From Fulvia fulva (lineage: Eukaryota > Ascomycota > Dothideomycetes > Mycosphaerellales > Mycosphaerellaceae): a DNA stretch of 64,000 bases. Where the stretch lies: contig NC_063012.1 in NCBI RefSeq assembly GCF_020509005.1, positions 8,370,001 to 8,434,000 of the forward strand. Reading direction: 5' to 3'. Within the stretch, counting starts at the first letter, position 1, and each line of letters opens with the position of its first letter. Under the pieces are notes generated by a model, which worked only from the letters and a program-made list of their open reading frames with translations, did not search any database and was not told where the DNA came from. Of the stretch, positions 1 through 10,686 are shown piece by piece. The position numbers and the translations under genes are program-made.

Positions 1-479
1 GAGTCCTGTAAGGACGCACAACGCCACATCAGGGGCCGCTTTCAAGACTTCCTCATCCTCGCCAACGAAGGCAGGACCCTCGCTACAACCGACCCAGACC
101 AAATGCCAGGACACGAAGCCGATCATAATAATCGACGACGACAAGCCGAATGATCTGAAGCGAGAACGATGATGGTGAGGGACCACTACAAATCAACTAC
201 AGCATTCGAGCAGAGACGGCAGATCACACTAGCACTCCAACGCCGTTTTCATGAGATCACGACCGGCACAATGGCCACCGCCAATGTAATCACGATGTGG
301 AGTAAGAAGTTACGGGAAGCGGTCATTCAAGAGGGCCATAGCCACATTTCTCAAGCATGCTATTCAGGCGATCTGTATCGGCCTTCTTAAGTGCCACAAC
401 CCTCCTAACAGACCGCGCCGGGAATCTCGAAGCCCTTCAACATACTGCGCCAACTCTTCGTCTCCAACGTTTTGCGTCC
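1..479. other. left edge, no gene assigned
   Basis: Only short overlapping reading frames are visible here, none with a recognisable motif. The stretch is downstream of the USP-like gene and may hold its 3' UTR and the end of a neighbour lying outside the window. Confidence 0.5.
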
Positions 480-2610
480 TTACACCTTTTGCATCAAAAT
501 CAAGACACACTTGCGCCTCACGCTGTCCTGCAGCTGTGCCGGAGTCGCACTCTCGACGTCCTCGTCTCTGAGCTTCCACCACTTCTTTTCGACCTCTCGG
601 AATGCCACGTTGTGGTCCGTCTTGTCATCTGCCTGGATCATACCGGTCATGCGGTATTTCTGGTCTCCCACCATGGTGGAGATGAGGTTCACGGTGTGTA
701 GTGGTGCCTCTGCATCCTCGCGCTCAAGTGGCACCAGCAAGTAGTCGGGATACTGGATGACGCACGGCTTCACCTCCATTTCGCCTTCGCATGGCTCTCC
801 GTCAGCATCGACTACTGGGCAGATGACTTGACGGAAGTCGTCATACTTGACTGCCTCCTGGATGATGTATCCGGTGGCATTCCGTATCTCGGTCTCATAC
901 ACATCGCCATCATCTTCGTCGATGGCCAGATCATACTTCTCTGCCGGAACGGTAGCTTTGAGAGCGAAGGACGTCTTCAGCTCCTGGTGCTTGCCGTCGC
1001 AATTGTCCTTGTCGCAGTGGCCGAAGAAGTGGGTCTTCATCTTGAACTTCTCGAGGATGAAGTGGTGCTCCCTACCGAGAGCTTCGGTCAGGTTCGTAAG
1101 GTATCCGCCGGCATCCTCGTTCTGGTTCTCTTCCAAGACGTCGAGGTACTTGCGGCCATCAAGGGCGGTTTGGAGGTCGACACCCGTCTCTTTAATGCTC
1201 TCACGGAACTTCTTGCCCGAGAGAGCGAAGGTAGTCTGCACCATCATCGCAGTGAGCTCGATCTTCTCGCCACTTCTCTCGGCTTCTCGCATCTTCTTGA
1301 AGAGTTGGCCGATGTACGGACCAAGAGCAATGGCGGGCTTGACGTACTGGGGATTTTGAACCTGCTCATCGGTGAGCTCCTCCGGGGTGAGAACAGTCTT
1401 GACAATCTTATCCTTTGCCTCCTTCAACTTCATGTCAAACATGGACCGCTTCTTGGGTCGGCTGGGGCTGTCGTACTTGAGGAGCTCCTCGGGCTTCAGG
1501 TTGAACATCTTTGGTTCCTCGCCTGCGCAGAGCTGCTCGATCTCCTTATCTGTAAATGTGTGGAAAAGGATCTGGAGTGCGGCGTTCTGGGCTGAGACCG
1601 AGACTCCGCGCATGTTGTTCAAGCCAATTGGCATCGCAGTAGGTGTGGGCTCCTTGGCCTGTTCTGTGGGCTTGGAGGGAGATGTGGCGACGCGGTATGT
1701 CTCATCCTTTTGGATGGACTTCTCTGGTCCCGGCGAGACGGAGGTTCGCTTGGTGCTCACGGAGTCGAGTCGGCTTCGTGGGCTTTCACCGGCTGTCGCG
1801 CTCTTCTGCGGGTCTGGTGAGGAGGGCTTGCTCTCCTGCTTCGCACCTTGCTTCGAGGCTGGTGTTGGTGAAGTCTTCTTGACTCCGTACTTGCGCTCGT
1901 GGGCGAGCTTCTGGCACGTCTCGCTCTTCTGGTGGCGCTTCTTGTTACTCTTGCTGGATTGGTCGACACCGCAGCGGTCACAGATCCAGCGGGTGCTCTC
2001 GGCCATCGCTGCTGGCTTGGAGTTAACGGTCGTCTTCCTTGACGCCTCCTTCTTCACGCGCATGGACTGCTCTCCGCCCTCGTCCGATGACTCTTGTCGA
2101 GACTTCTTGGCTGAAGTGTTCTGTGTCGCTGCGCCATCGTTGCGCTTGCGCTTCTTTGGTTGCGTGCTCGAGGTGCCTGAGGATGATGGAGTGGTGGCCG
2201 AAGTGTTCGGGCGATTGCTATAGATGTTTGGTACAGATGTGCTGTTGCGGGTGACGGTTGATGGGTCCTTTGCAGACTTCAGAGCACTCGCCATACTGTG
2301 TGTCACGGCGCCAGGAACTTGGAACTTGTGTTGTGATGGTTGTGGTGGGGACGGCGGTGGCATGTCCGTCCTCGCCTTTTTGTGGGATGGGTGTGGCTCG
2401 GCGTCTCGCTTGTGCTTTATACTTGTAGGCATGTTGTTGCCAGTTTGGAGGGAAGGGCGCGCTATGCCTTTAAAGTCTGATGTGGAAGGCTGGTGAGATG
2501 TGTTAGATGGAGAAGCTTCGAGTCGAGGATAGCAAACAGCGACTTACCAGTCTCGAGTGTTCTTGCATGCGCCGCTGGGTAGCAGCTGCGGCTCTCGCTT
2601 CACTCGCCAT
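480..2610 (-). CDS. USP-fold (peptidase C19-like) protein, catalytic Cys missing
   Basis: Two exons: 2610-2548 and 2489-480, joined in phase 0 across a 58-bp GTAAGT...CCAG intron, giving 690 aa. A shorter start at 2432 is possible. The first ~300 residues are Ser/Pro/Lys-rich and look disordered. They contain a C2HC finger-like motif near residues 191-213 (C-x2-C-x12-H-x5-C). Residues ~310-690 match the ubiquitin-specific protease fold: a Cys box reading GLNNMRGVSVSAQNAALQ, two Cys pairs of the USP zinc ribbon (near 513/518 and 578/588), an IQYPDYLLVPLER strand like the USP LP.VL.IHLKR element, and a closing His/Asp region (DHNVAF, LRDEDV). Where USPs have GNTCY the nucleophile is absent and Ser aligns instead. 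I infer a non-catalytic ubiquitin-binding or scaffold role. The family match is by motif only. Confidence 0.75.
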
Positions 2611-3487
2611 CTTCGCCGAAGGATGTCTCAGATGTGGTGTCGCGGAGGGTCGAGAAGGGGCGTGAGCGATGGACGCGATCGTAGACGTGGTCGGTCTTGG
2701 TGTTGTTCGCGAGACAGTCGCTGGTCGTGAAAGGGACTCGGGCGAGATGTCTCGGGTGATGGAAGGAAGTCGAAGTTGTTGAGAAGAGACGGACTCTTAT
2801 GCAACGAAGTCCGTTGGTCTCGGACAATAGAGATGTATCGCAACAATACAACTTAGTTGACAATACCGAGTTATGATGTTTGACAATGGTAGAAGAGCTT
2901 CAAGCTGTAACAATCGTGATCATGAAAAGCGTGGCTTCAGTGAAGCTCGAGCCATCTGCCACATTTACCTTCCATTCACCAATGATGACGTTGTCTGTCG
3001 GCTATGCTTGGATGAAGGAAAGCGATGCAGCATTCACTTCTGGGAGATATCTACTCCGAAATTGAGTCGACTTATGGGACTCTCGACGCTGGCTGCATTG
3101 GGGATATCGCTCGTGGACGAGGCAGTATAACATGTTCGCGCTAAGACAATTTCACATGCCTTTCCTGCCCAATCGGGCAAGTAACATCTTCCATCGCACG
3201 AATGCATGTGTCACCATCATCAAGCTTCCTGTGACACTTCCAATGAACTGCATGGCTACTAGCAGTACATTTTACCGTTCTGGCCTACATCGCCATGTCG
3301 TTGACAACGACTGTCGATCACCATGTGGGTTTCTCGGGCCGTTCCCGTCGATCATGGCTCGAGCTTCCAAGCCCCGCGGTCCCTTGCATGCGTGTGAATG
3401 AACAGGCGGTAAAGCCACGTTGAAGCTCAAGTTCTTAACATCTTCTCTTTACACATTGAACACATCGACAGTAGCAATACCGCCAGT
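2611..3487. other. intergenic, divergent promoter region
   Basis: This lies between the divergently transcribed USP-like gene (-) and the FKBP gene (+). Small reading frames on both strands have no motif and no credible splice structure. Confidence 0.5.
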
Positions 3488-3975
3488 ATGAAGTTCACAA
3501 CCATTATCACCGCTGTCGCTCTCTTCTGTGCGGGCGCATTGGCACTTGACAAGCCGTTGAACATCGAGAAGACGCACTCCGAAGAGTGCGCAGACAGCGA
3601 GCGCACAAAGATTGGTAACAACACAATCCTCCCTGTAACACACTATGAGCTATGCTGACTTGCGATAATTCAGGCGACAAGATCTCCATGCACTACCGCG
3701 GCACACTCGAGAAGGACGGCTCCGAATTCGACGCTTCTTACAACCGCAACCAACCTCTCGACTTCGCCGTTGGCAAAGGTCAGGTCATCAAGGGCTGGGA
3801 TGAGGGAACTCAGGGCATGTGCATTGGTGACAAGAGGACGTTGACAATTCAGCCAGAGTATGGATACGGTGATCGCGGTGTGGGACCAATTCCAGGTGGT
3901 GCGGTGCTCATCTTTGAGATTGAGTTGATGGGAATCAACGGCAAGACCAAGGCAGAGGCACAGAAAGAGTTGTGA
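3488..3975 (+). CDS. FKBP-type peptidyl-prolyl isomerase of the secretory pathway (FKBP2-like)
   Basis: Exons 3488-3614 and 3674-3975 give 142 aa. The N-terminus is a signal peptide ([19 protein letters not shown], cleavage near residue 19). A single FKBP domain follows, with the usual active-site segments [30 protein letters not shown] and [12 protein letters not shown]. The intron interrupts a Gly codon (G|GC) just before DKISMHYRG. The enzyme isomerises Xaa-Pro bonds and would bind FK506/rapamycin. The C-terminus is QKEL, resembling the K/HDEL retrieval signal of yeast Fpr2 and animal FKBP2, so ER residence is likely. Length and domain order are normal for FKBP2. Confidence 0.93.
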
Positions 3976-4290
3976 GTGCGGGCACGAAGCCTGGGTGGGA
4001 AGATAGGTTGGGGAGAAGCTAAGATAAAGCGACAACGATTTCGCGAAACAACCCGTCTGTTTCTCATATCACGTATACCTCGGACGGGCTCCGATCTGCA
4101 AGTGAGTAAGTGCAGAGCTTCCCTGATACTAAGCTACTTGTCTGCACGACGACGCCACCCTCCATGATCCAGCCTCATCAGGCGTCTGTGCGACGCAACG
4201 GCGTCTTGCGGCAGGATCACAATGGACATACTCTCAACTCATCGGATCGCGATGAATTCTGCTGTAGTATTTTATGACTACTCGCTGCCA
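3976..4290. other. short convergent intergenic region
   Basis: This separates the convergent FKBP and NmrA-like genes and presumably holds both 3' UTRs. I see no gene in it. Confidence 0.6.
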
Positions 4291-5283
4291 TTAAAGCTCC
4301 CAAGGGCCATGGCTCTTCACCCAATCCTCGATACTAATCAAATCCGCGTTCACCAACCACTTCCCACCATGCTCCTCCTGCTTCTTCTCCTCGCCAAGGC
4401 CGTAGTAGCTGTAGTTGCCCACGAGCAACATCGTCTCCAACAATTCATCTCTGATATTCTCCGGCAAAACCCCAGCGAAGACCTCAGCCGGCAGTGGCGC
4501 GAACTTGACTTCCTTCCTAGCCTCCTTGCTGGCAGCTGCCACAAGTTGCTTCGGTGTGGTCCATGCGCTAACGCCATGGGCGCGAGCACCGTTGGCATCT
4601 GCTCCAGATTCGAAGAGGCCTAGGACGTATGCGCCGCTATCGCGGCGTAGGTCGAGGAGGGGCCAGGCAATGTCTTCGGATGGGAAGGGAAGAGCAAGGG
4701 TTGGTGTGCCATTGACGTCGCGGATTTGTTGCTTGACGAAAGTGATGAACCTGTAGAACATGTTAGCCCGCTGCATGTTTTGACCTGTGAGGGAGACGTA
4801 TATAGCAGGCATGAAGTAGCTCGCAAGCATATCGCCCTTGTTCTCTTCAATGTACTCCGCGACTTCTGCCTTGCCATCGAAATGCTCGACATGCTTCAAT
4901 TCGCCATTCGTAAGCTTCTCAACATGCGGCAAGCTTGAGAAGACATAATGCTTGACACCCTGGGACTTGGCAGCTTCGAAAATGTTCTTGCCTTGCTGAA
5001 TCTCTCGTTGCTTGTCCATGATAGCCCAGAAGTCGGTGGCACCGAAGACGCCGTAGGAGCCTTTGATGGCTTGCTTCATGGCCTCCACATCGTCAAGATC
5101 AGCTTTGACCATTTCGACGCCTTTGTCGGCGAGAGCCTTGGATTTGGAGCTGGAGGGGTCGCAAGTAACACCGCGGAGAGCATACTTGGAGGAGAGCTCT
5201 GTTCGCGCCAGAACGATGTCTATGACTGAGCCTCCCTGGTTGCCAGTGGCACCGAACACTGTAATGACTTTCTTGTCAGACAT
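4291..5283 (-). CDS. NmrA-like NAD(P)-binding Rossmann protein
   Basis: Intronless. The start at 5283 gives about 330 aa beginning MSDKKVITVFGATGNQGGSV; an in-frame ATG 45 bp upstream would add 15 residues that look non-conserved. The GATGNQGG loop is the dinucleotide-binding GxxGxxG motif of atypical SDRs of the NmrA/HSCARG family. Members act as NAD(P)H redox sensors or oxidoreductases, and NmrA itself represses the GATA factor AreA. No Tyr-x3-Lys catalytic pair is obvious, which is typical of the sensor-like members. A second, truncated NmrA-like locus sits at 59.4 kb. Specific function is unknown. Confidence 0.85.
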   Translation of the reverse strand: MSDKKVITVFGATGNQGGSVIDIVLARTELSSKYALRGVTCDPSSSKSKALADKGVEMVKADLDDVEAMKQAIKGSYGVFGATDFWAIMDKQREIQQGKNIFEAAKSQGVKHYVFSSLPHVEKLTNGELKHVEHFDGKAEVAEYIEENKGDMLASYFMPAIYVSLTGQNMQRANMFYRFITFVKQQIRDVNGTPTLALPFPSEDIAWPLLDLRRDSGAYVLGLFESGADANGARAHGVSAWTTPKQLVAAASKEARKEVKFAPLPAEVFAGVLPENIRDELLETMLLVGNYSYYGLGEEKKQEEHGGKWLVNADLISIEDWVKSHGPWEL

Positions 5284-5947
5284 GATGGATCGATTGGACG
5301 TCGTAGTAGATTCCGAATTGTTCTGCAATGATCGGTACTGTGTGGGTGTCTTAGGAGTTTCTGGGTGATTATGTGCACCTCAGAATGTAGCAGGAGCCGA
5401 CTCAGCCTTTCTTATACTGTAGCCTGTCCATACTCCCAGGCCAGACCTCTTGGCCTAGCCCGCACGCATCAAACGCTGCAGGATTGCACGTAGTCTAGCT
5501 ATGGTCTCCACGTTTGCAATCCTCTTGTCAGGAACAGGTACAGCTTAGAAACATCCTCCGGCTGAAAGCAAGCTCGGAGCTGCGGTACACCGAAAGCGCG
5601 TCCTTTACGAAAGTGCTTTGCGGCCAATTAGATAACGACGCCCTGCATCTCGCGTTGGTGGCGTTGTGCTTCGCTCTCGCGCCCGACCAGAATTTCTTGT
5701 CCGGAGCTGCTGACTACACGTCGATGAGCATCGAAAATGTTCGAGGCATAGAGTTCACAGTCCCGCCACCGAATTGTTTCGTAGCCGGATGTCTTGAGCA
5801 ACAGATCAACGTAAGAGCCCTACAGGAGAGAATGCTTTGTCCCGCCAGACATACTCGAAGCTCTCTGAGCCGGGTTTAGTCAGCTATGACTTTGCATGCG
5901 TTGTGCGCCGGACATAGCCGTAGAGCATTAGGCGAGCTAGACTTGGC
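5284..5947. other. intergenic
   Basis: A 120-codon frame on the + strand (5514-5879) has no recognisable domain and no supporting context. I do not call a gene here. Confidence 0.5.
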
Positions 5948-7282
5948 TCATTGACGAACAAGGCCCATCAGCTTTGCAAGTCGCTCTGCGATATCATGTG
6001 CGAATCCCTCGTCGTTCACAGCGCGGTCGTCCTCGATCAAGTCCGTTTCGGTCTCTCTCAAGCCTTCACGAACTGCAGAGAAGATGGCTTTATCTGCTTC
6101 AGCGTCATAGAACGGGCCACCAGGTGATGCGAGCATGCTCACGCCACCCTTCGGCACAACTACTTGGACGTTGCTGGAGTTCCTGACGTGATTCTTGAGC
6201 TTGTCCACGATGAAGTCGCCAATCTGCCTGCATTCATCGGGCGACGTGCGTATCAGCGTAACAGTTGGGTTATGCTCAAAGAGCTTGCGATTCTGATACT
6301 TCTCCGGGACAGTCGCCTTTGGACCGAAATTTACCATATCTGTTGCGCCAAGGCTGATAATGCAAGGAATGCCGGCTTCCAGCGACGCTTCAAGTCGATG
6401 TTCTCCAGCACTCATGACTCCACCGCAGAGGTAGTCGCAGATCTCTGTAGTCGTGATGTCCAGCACAGCGTCCAGCTCGCCCTGCTCAACAAGGCGCTCC
6501 ATAGCTTTCCCGCCATGGCCCGTACAGTGAAACACAAAGCATTCGACGTCGTAAGTGGATTCTAGGTGTTGTCGGACCGTGTCGACACAAGGCGTCGTGA
6601 CGCCAAACATTGTTAGGCCGACTCGCTTCCGTTGCTTGCCATATGTCTCTTCGGCCAGTGACTTCTCATAAACTCTTGCCATTCCACAGATGGCTCCTGC
6701 CGCGTTCGAAAGAATGCGTCTCAGCAGAGAGTTGGTTCCTGCGATGTCAACAACAGAATACGTCAATGTCAGATCCGTCTCGCCGACGATAGGTCCAGTG
6801 TCTCCAGATGCAGCAGTGCTCACGATGAGCTTAGGAAATCCGATAGGCAGGATATTTCTGATGATGCCGGAAACCAAAGAGGTGCCACCGGTGCCTCCTG
6901 CACTGATGACTCCGTGTATAGCTTTGGCTTGGACTTGCTCGCCAACAGCAAAAGCTTCCTTGAGCCAGCTCTGCCCGCAAGAGATCATGTACTTTATGAC
7001 ATCTCCTCTTGCCAGTGATGATAAGTCTTGTCTTTCGAGTGGGCCATATTTGGAGGTCAACATATCTTGTGATACTGTGATCAACTCGTGCTTTGTTGGC
7101 GATCGTCCTACATCAACCAGTGTTACCCTCGTGTCATCGCCTCCGCTTTTGAGGATTTGCGTTCTGAGAAAGAGAAGTTCTTCAAGCTTAGACTTCAAGA
7201 TGGTAGAATGTCAGCCATAACGAAGCCTAGGGTGATGGCTTGCACGTACGTCGCATGTTCCGAGGAGTACAATATGAGGCAT
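5948..7282 (-). CDS. UPF0261 / Tm-1-like ATP-binding domain protein
   Basis: Exon 1 is only 33 bp (7282-7250). A 57-bp intron follows, then exon 2 runs 7192-5948, giving 425 aa. The spliced N-terminus reads MPHIVLLGTCDSKLEELLFL, the family's signature start, and this fixes both the short exon and the splice sites. Later segments typical of UPF0261 include ISAGGTGGTSLVSGI, STAASGDTGPIVGETD and HCTGHGGKAME. In tomato Tm-1 this domain forms the N-terminal half, binds ATP and blocks tobamovirus replication; the cellular role in fungi is unknown. The gene for the partner C-terminal domain lies 305 bp away in divergent orientation, so the two probably share a promoter and may act together. Confidence 0.9.
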
Positions 7283-7587
7283 TGCTGCTGATTGTTCTCT
7301 GCCAAAGCTCTATGAGGCTGTATCAAAACACGACTGCCTCCAGTCAGTCTCAGTGTGGTTATGTAGTAGATGTGTTTGAGGTGGAGCTCATGAGCACAAG
7401 CTCCAGGTACGACTGCGGAGGCCAGGGTCGTGCAGCTGCTGCGTCATCCTGCGAGGAAGATGCACCAGCTCGTGCGCGCATCAGAAGTAAGATATTCCCG
7501 GAGGTACATATGAACAACCTCCAGTGTGCATTCTGTTGCCGTGAATACTCTCAGTGACATATCGAACGATCAAGAATAAACGTTACC
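7283..7587. promoter_or_regulatory. bidirectional promoter between the Tm-1-like halves
   Basis: This 305-bp gap separates the start codons of two divergent genes whose products form one polypeptide in plant Tm-1. No clear TATA box was seen. Co-regulation is inferred from geometry and known domain pairing. Confidence 0.5.
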
Positions 7588-8475
7588 ATGTCGCCCCCCA
7601 CAGATCGCAAGCAGATCCTGGAAACGTTCCGCAAGCAGACACAAGATAGTCGAGCGATAGTAGGAGCAGGAGCCGGTACGTGACGCATCCTTTGTGCAAG
7701 GCCCCGTTATTGACCACAGTCAGGCATTGGTCTTTCTGCCAAGTTCATCGAGGAAGGTGGCGGAGACCTGATCATCATTTACAACAGTGGGCGGTTTCGC
7801 ATGGCAGGTCGAGGATCGCTGGCCGGACTGATGCCATACTCCAACGCCAACGACGTGGTCGTCGACATGGCCAAGGAGGTGATACCGGTCGTGAAGCATA
7901 CTCCAGTTATCGCAGGCATCTGCGGGACAGATCCGTTCAAAGACATGACTCGATTGCTGAAGCAGCTGAAGGAACTGGGCTTCGCAGGCGTGCAGAACTT
8001 CCCCACTGTGGGATTGATCGATGGCACCTTCCGAGCGAATCTGGAGGAGACTGGTATGGGCTTCGATATGGAGGTCGAGGCGATTCGGATAGCGCATGAG
8101 ATGGACATGCTCACCACTCCATACGTGTTCAACGCTGATGAAGCAACGAAGATGGCCACGGCGGGTGCGGACGTTGTTGTTGCGCACATGGGCCTTACCT
8201 CGTCTGGGTCGATAGGTGCCAAGTCGGGCAAGAGCCTTGATGACTGCGTGAAGGAGGTCCAAGCCATCCGCGATGCTGCGACGAAGGTCAACAAAGATAT
8301 CATGGTGCTGTGTCATGGCGGACCTATCGCGGCACCAGATGATGCAAAGTACGTGCTGGAGAAGGTCAGTGGCATCCATGGATTCTTTGGAGCCAGCTCG
8401 ATGGAGAGGCTGCCGGTGGAGAAGGCCATCACAGGCATAACGCAGGACTTCAAGAGGATCGCCGTCAAGCAATGA
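7588..8475 (+). CDS. TIM-barrel protein of the PEP-hydrolase-like family (Tm-1 C-terminal type)
   Basis: Exons 7588-7675 and 7724-8475 give 279 aa; the intron splits a Gly codon in [13 protein letters not shown]. Family segments are plain: [20 protein letters not shown], a [12 protein letters not shown] strand, [35 protein letters not shown] and [14 protein letters not shown]. Length (~280 aa) is normal for the stand-alone barrel annotated as TIM-barrel signal transduction protein or phosphoenolpyruvate hydrolase-like. In plant Tm-1 this barrel follows the UPF0261 domain in one chain; here the UPF0261 gene is the immediate divergent neighbour. The enzymatic reaction is not established. Confidence 0.9.
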
Positions 8476-8841
8476 TGCGCCTCATGAAATCACGCGTCAA
8501 GCAATGATGTCGTGCTTCACGCGTCGACGCGTCAAAGGTGAAAGTGCCAACGCAGTTGGATGTCGGCAGCCGCAACGCCATGTACTCGGTGCTTGCTTTC
8601 GAAAGGAGTAACACATCAGACAGACGGGAGCCTCGTAGGTGCCTGCAGGTGGCCCGGTCATGTGTCTGAAAACGTTGTTGGTGTCATTAGAGAGCAGGGA
8701 TGAGTCGGGAGATATGTCCAATGGCAACACCCAAGTGCACCTCACGCCTCGTCACGAGGCCCCCTACCCTTGCACCCTCCCGCAGTGCTGGCAGTGCTGG
8801 CACCTCCGCGACCACCACTTCTTCTTGCCATCTACTACAAC
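8476..8841. other. intergenic
   Basis: Upstream region of the PAP2 gene. No gene or clear signal is visible. Confidence 0.5.
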
Positions 8842-9825
8842 ATGCCGAGCAGTGACAGAGGCAAGGCGTCTGCACAAGATGCCGGCCTTTTCGACGCCTT
8901 CCAGCGCTTCTCGAGAAAGACGCACGCTGCCGACTACCTTGGTCTTGCCGTCCTGGTCGCTGGATATGTGCTGCTGAAGCTGTTCGGCGAGCCATTCCAT
9001 TCACAATTTCGCCTGGACGATCCCAGGATACAGCACCCGCACGCAGAGGTAGAGCGAGTTGGCGTTGGTATGTGATGCATTACCTACATATCGACAGGGC
9101 AGTGGTGGAAGATGTGGCTAATGCACGCCACAGTATGGCTCTTCACCTACGCCGGCGCAATACCTCTTGCTGCATTGGCGGCCTGGGCCGTACTTTTACG
9201 CCCTGACGCGAATAAAGTGCACATCACTATGCTAGGGCTTGTCATTGCTATCCTCACCACCACCTTTCTGACCGACCTTTTCAAAGACGCCATTGGACGA
9301 CCGCGACCCGACCTCGTTGCGCGATGCAAGCCAGGAGCCGACACTCCAAGAAATGAGATGGTGACGGTGGATGTATGTACAGAGACAAACCATCACCTGC
9401 TACACGATGGCTGGCGGAGCTATCCCAGTGGACACAGCAGCTTCAGCTTCGCAGGTCTAGGCTGGCTTGCTCTCGTGCTCGCTAGTCAGACGCATGTCTT
9501 GCGACCCCGAGCCAACCTCGCCACTGTACTGGTGTGCCTGGCGCCTCTGGTAGGAGCTGCGATGATTGCCATATCACGATTGGAGGACTACAGACATGAC
9601 GTGTTTGACGTCGTGAGCGGGTCAGTGTTGGGTATGGTCGTTGCCTATCTCAACTGGAGAAGATACTACCCAAGCTTGCTTGACAGGCAATGCCACGAGC
9701 CGTACGTACCACTCACCGTTGCTAACGGCACGTCCAGTCCGAACAGCGGGTTCCAGCGAGTTCGAGACGAAGAAGAAAGCTACGGTCATGACCGGCAAAT
9801 GGCTGAGGACGAACGAGATTATTGA
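8842..9825 (+). CDS. PAP2-type lipid phosphate phosphatase (DPP1/LPP family)
   Basis: Exons 8842-9067 and 9098-9825, separated by a 30-bp intron-like gap bounded by GTATGT and ACAG, give 317 aa. Without that splice the frame stops almost at once, so the very short intron is kept although it is unusual. The three PAP2 catalytic motifs are intact: KDAIGRPRP near residues 138-146, PSGH near 184-187, and SRLEDYRH near 234-241. About six hydrophobic segments are expected. The enzyme dephosphorylates diacylglycerol pyrophosphate, phosphatidate or lysophosphatidate in internal membranes. The hydrophilic C-terminal tail is not conserved. Confidence 0.9.
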
Positions 9826-10282
9826 TACTCCAACACATACAATCATCATTTTTGGCCGTCTTCTGACCATTCTGGCACCTACACTCAATACTGCATGGTA
9901 AGTGCAAGAGCGGCTTAATGACCGACAACCTTGGCATCCATCGTGCATCGAAACGAGCAGATCGATCTGCCAACCACGTACCCCAGGCGTCGCAGCCTTC
10001 TATCACATAGCTGGGATGGTGCAGAACCGAAGATGTCATGAGCAGTCACAAGGCTACAGCTATCACATCGGTACGGCCAAAGTCAACGACTCAGAGGCTT
10101 AACAGTGCTCATCGATGATCGTCACGAGGGTTCCATGTCCATAGTCGGTCATAATGCCGAAGATGTCCACAGCCGGCGCGACGGCACATGAACGAACAGA
10201 GTTAGAACGATGCGAAGACATGCATTGTCGATATATTGATACATCGCAGGACAACTATTGGCTCAAATAAGATCGCATCCCA
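9826..10282. other. intergenic
   Basis: No supported gene. It leads into the transposon-bearing island. Confidence 0.5.
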
Positions 10283-10686
10283 GGTACAGCTAGGGTTGCA
10301 AGGCCAGCGTGGATTAAGCAACAGCCTCGTTGGCCTCGTAGTGGCTGTGGCCACTAGGTGGATGGCTGTACGTGGCTTATTGACTAAGCTCGTGATTGTT
10401 GATTGATGTTTAATAGGTCCCCTTCAAATATTGTGCCTTAGGCAACAAGAACGTCGTGTCGAGCTCTCTCGGATCGGGCTTAAAAGCGCTAGGTACGTGC
10501 TATCGAGGTAGGTAATTACTACACGACGCGTTGTTACGCAGTATCGTGCTTATATCGCCGTCGCTAGGTCACTTTGTGATTCCAGAGTTATGGCCGTTGT
10601 AGCCGAAGATTAAGCCTCGATGGCCGAGCTACAGCCACGCAACAAATGGCCAGTCTGGCAATGTGGCGGGCAACCCTAGGTACAGC
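10283..10686. mobile_element. hAT-type MITE with 8-bp target duplication
   Basis: The element spans 10291-10678 (388 bp). It begins TAGGGTTGC and ends GCAACCCTA, a perfect 9-bp terminal inverted repeat. It is flanked by identical 8-bp copies of GGTACAGC at 10283-10290 and 10679-10686. An 8-bp duplication with a short T/CAGGG-type terminus is diagnostic of hAT transposition. No transposase coding capacity is visible, so this is a non-autonomous element moved in trans. Confidence 0.85.

Noticed and set aside
828..2223. Long plus-strand frames (up to 283 codons) opposite the USP-like gene
   Set aside because: They are antisense shadows of the conserved USP-like coding region and lack any motif of their own.
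5514..5879. 121-codon plus-strand frame between NmrA-like and UPF0261 genes
   Set aside because: No domain, splice or promoter support.
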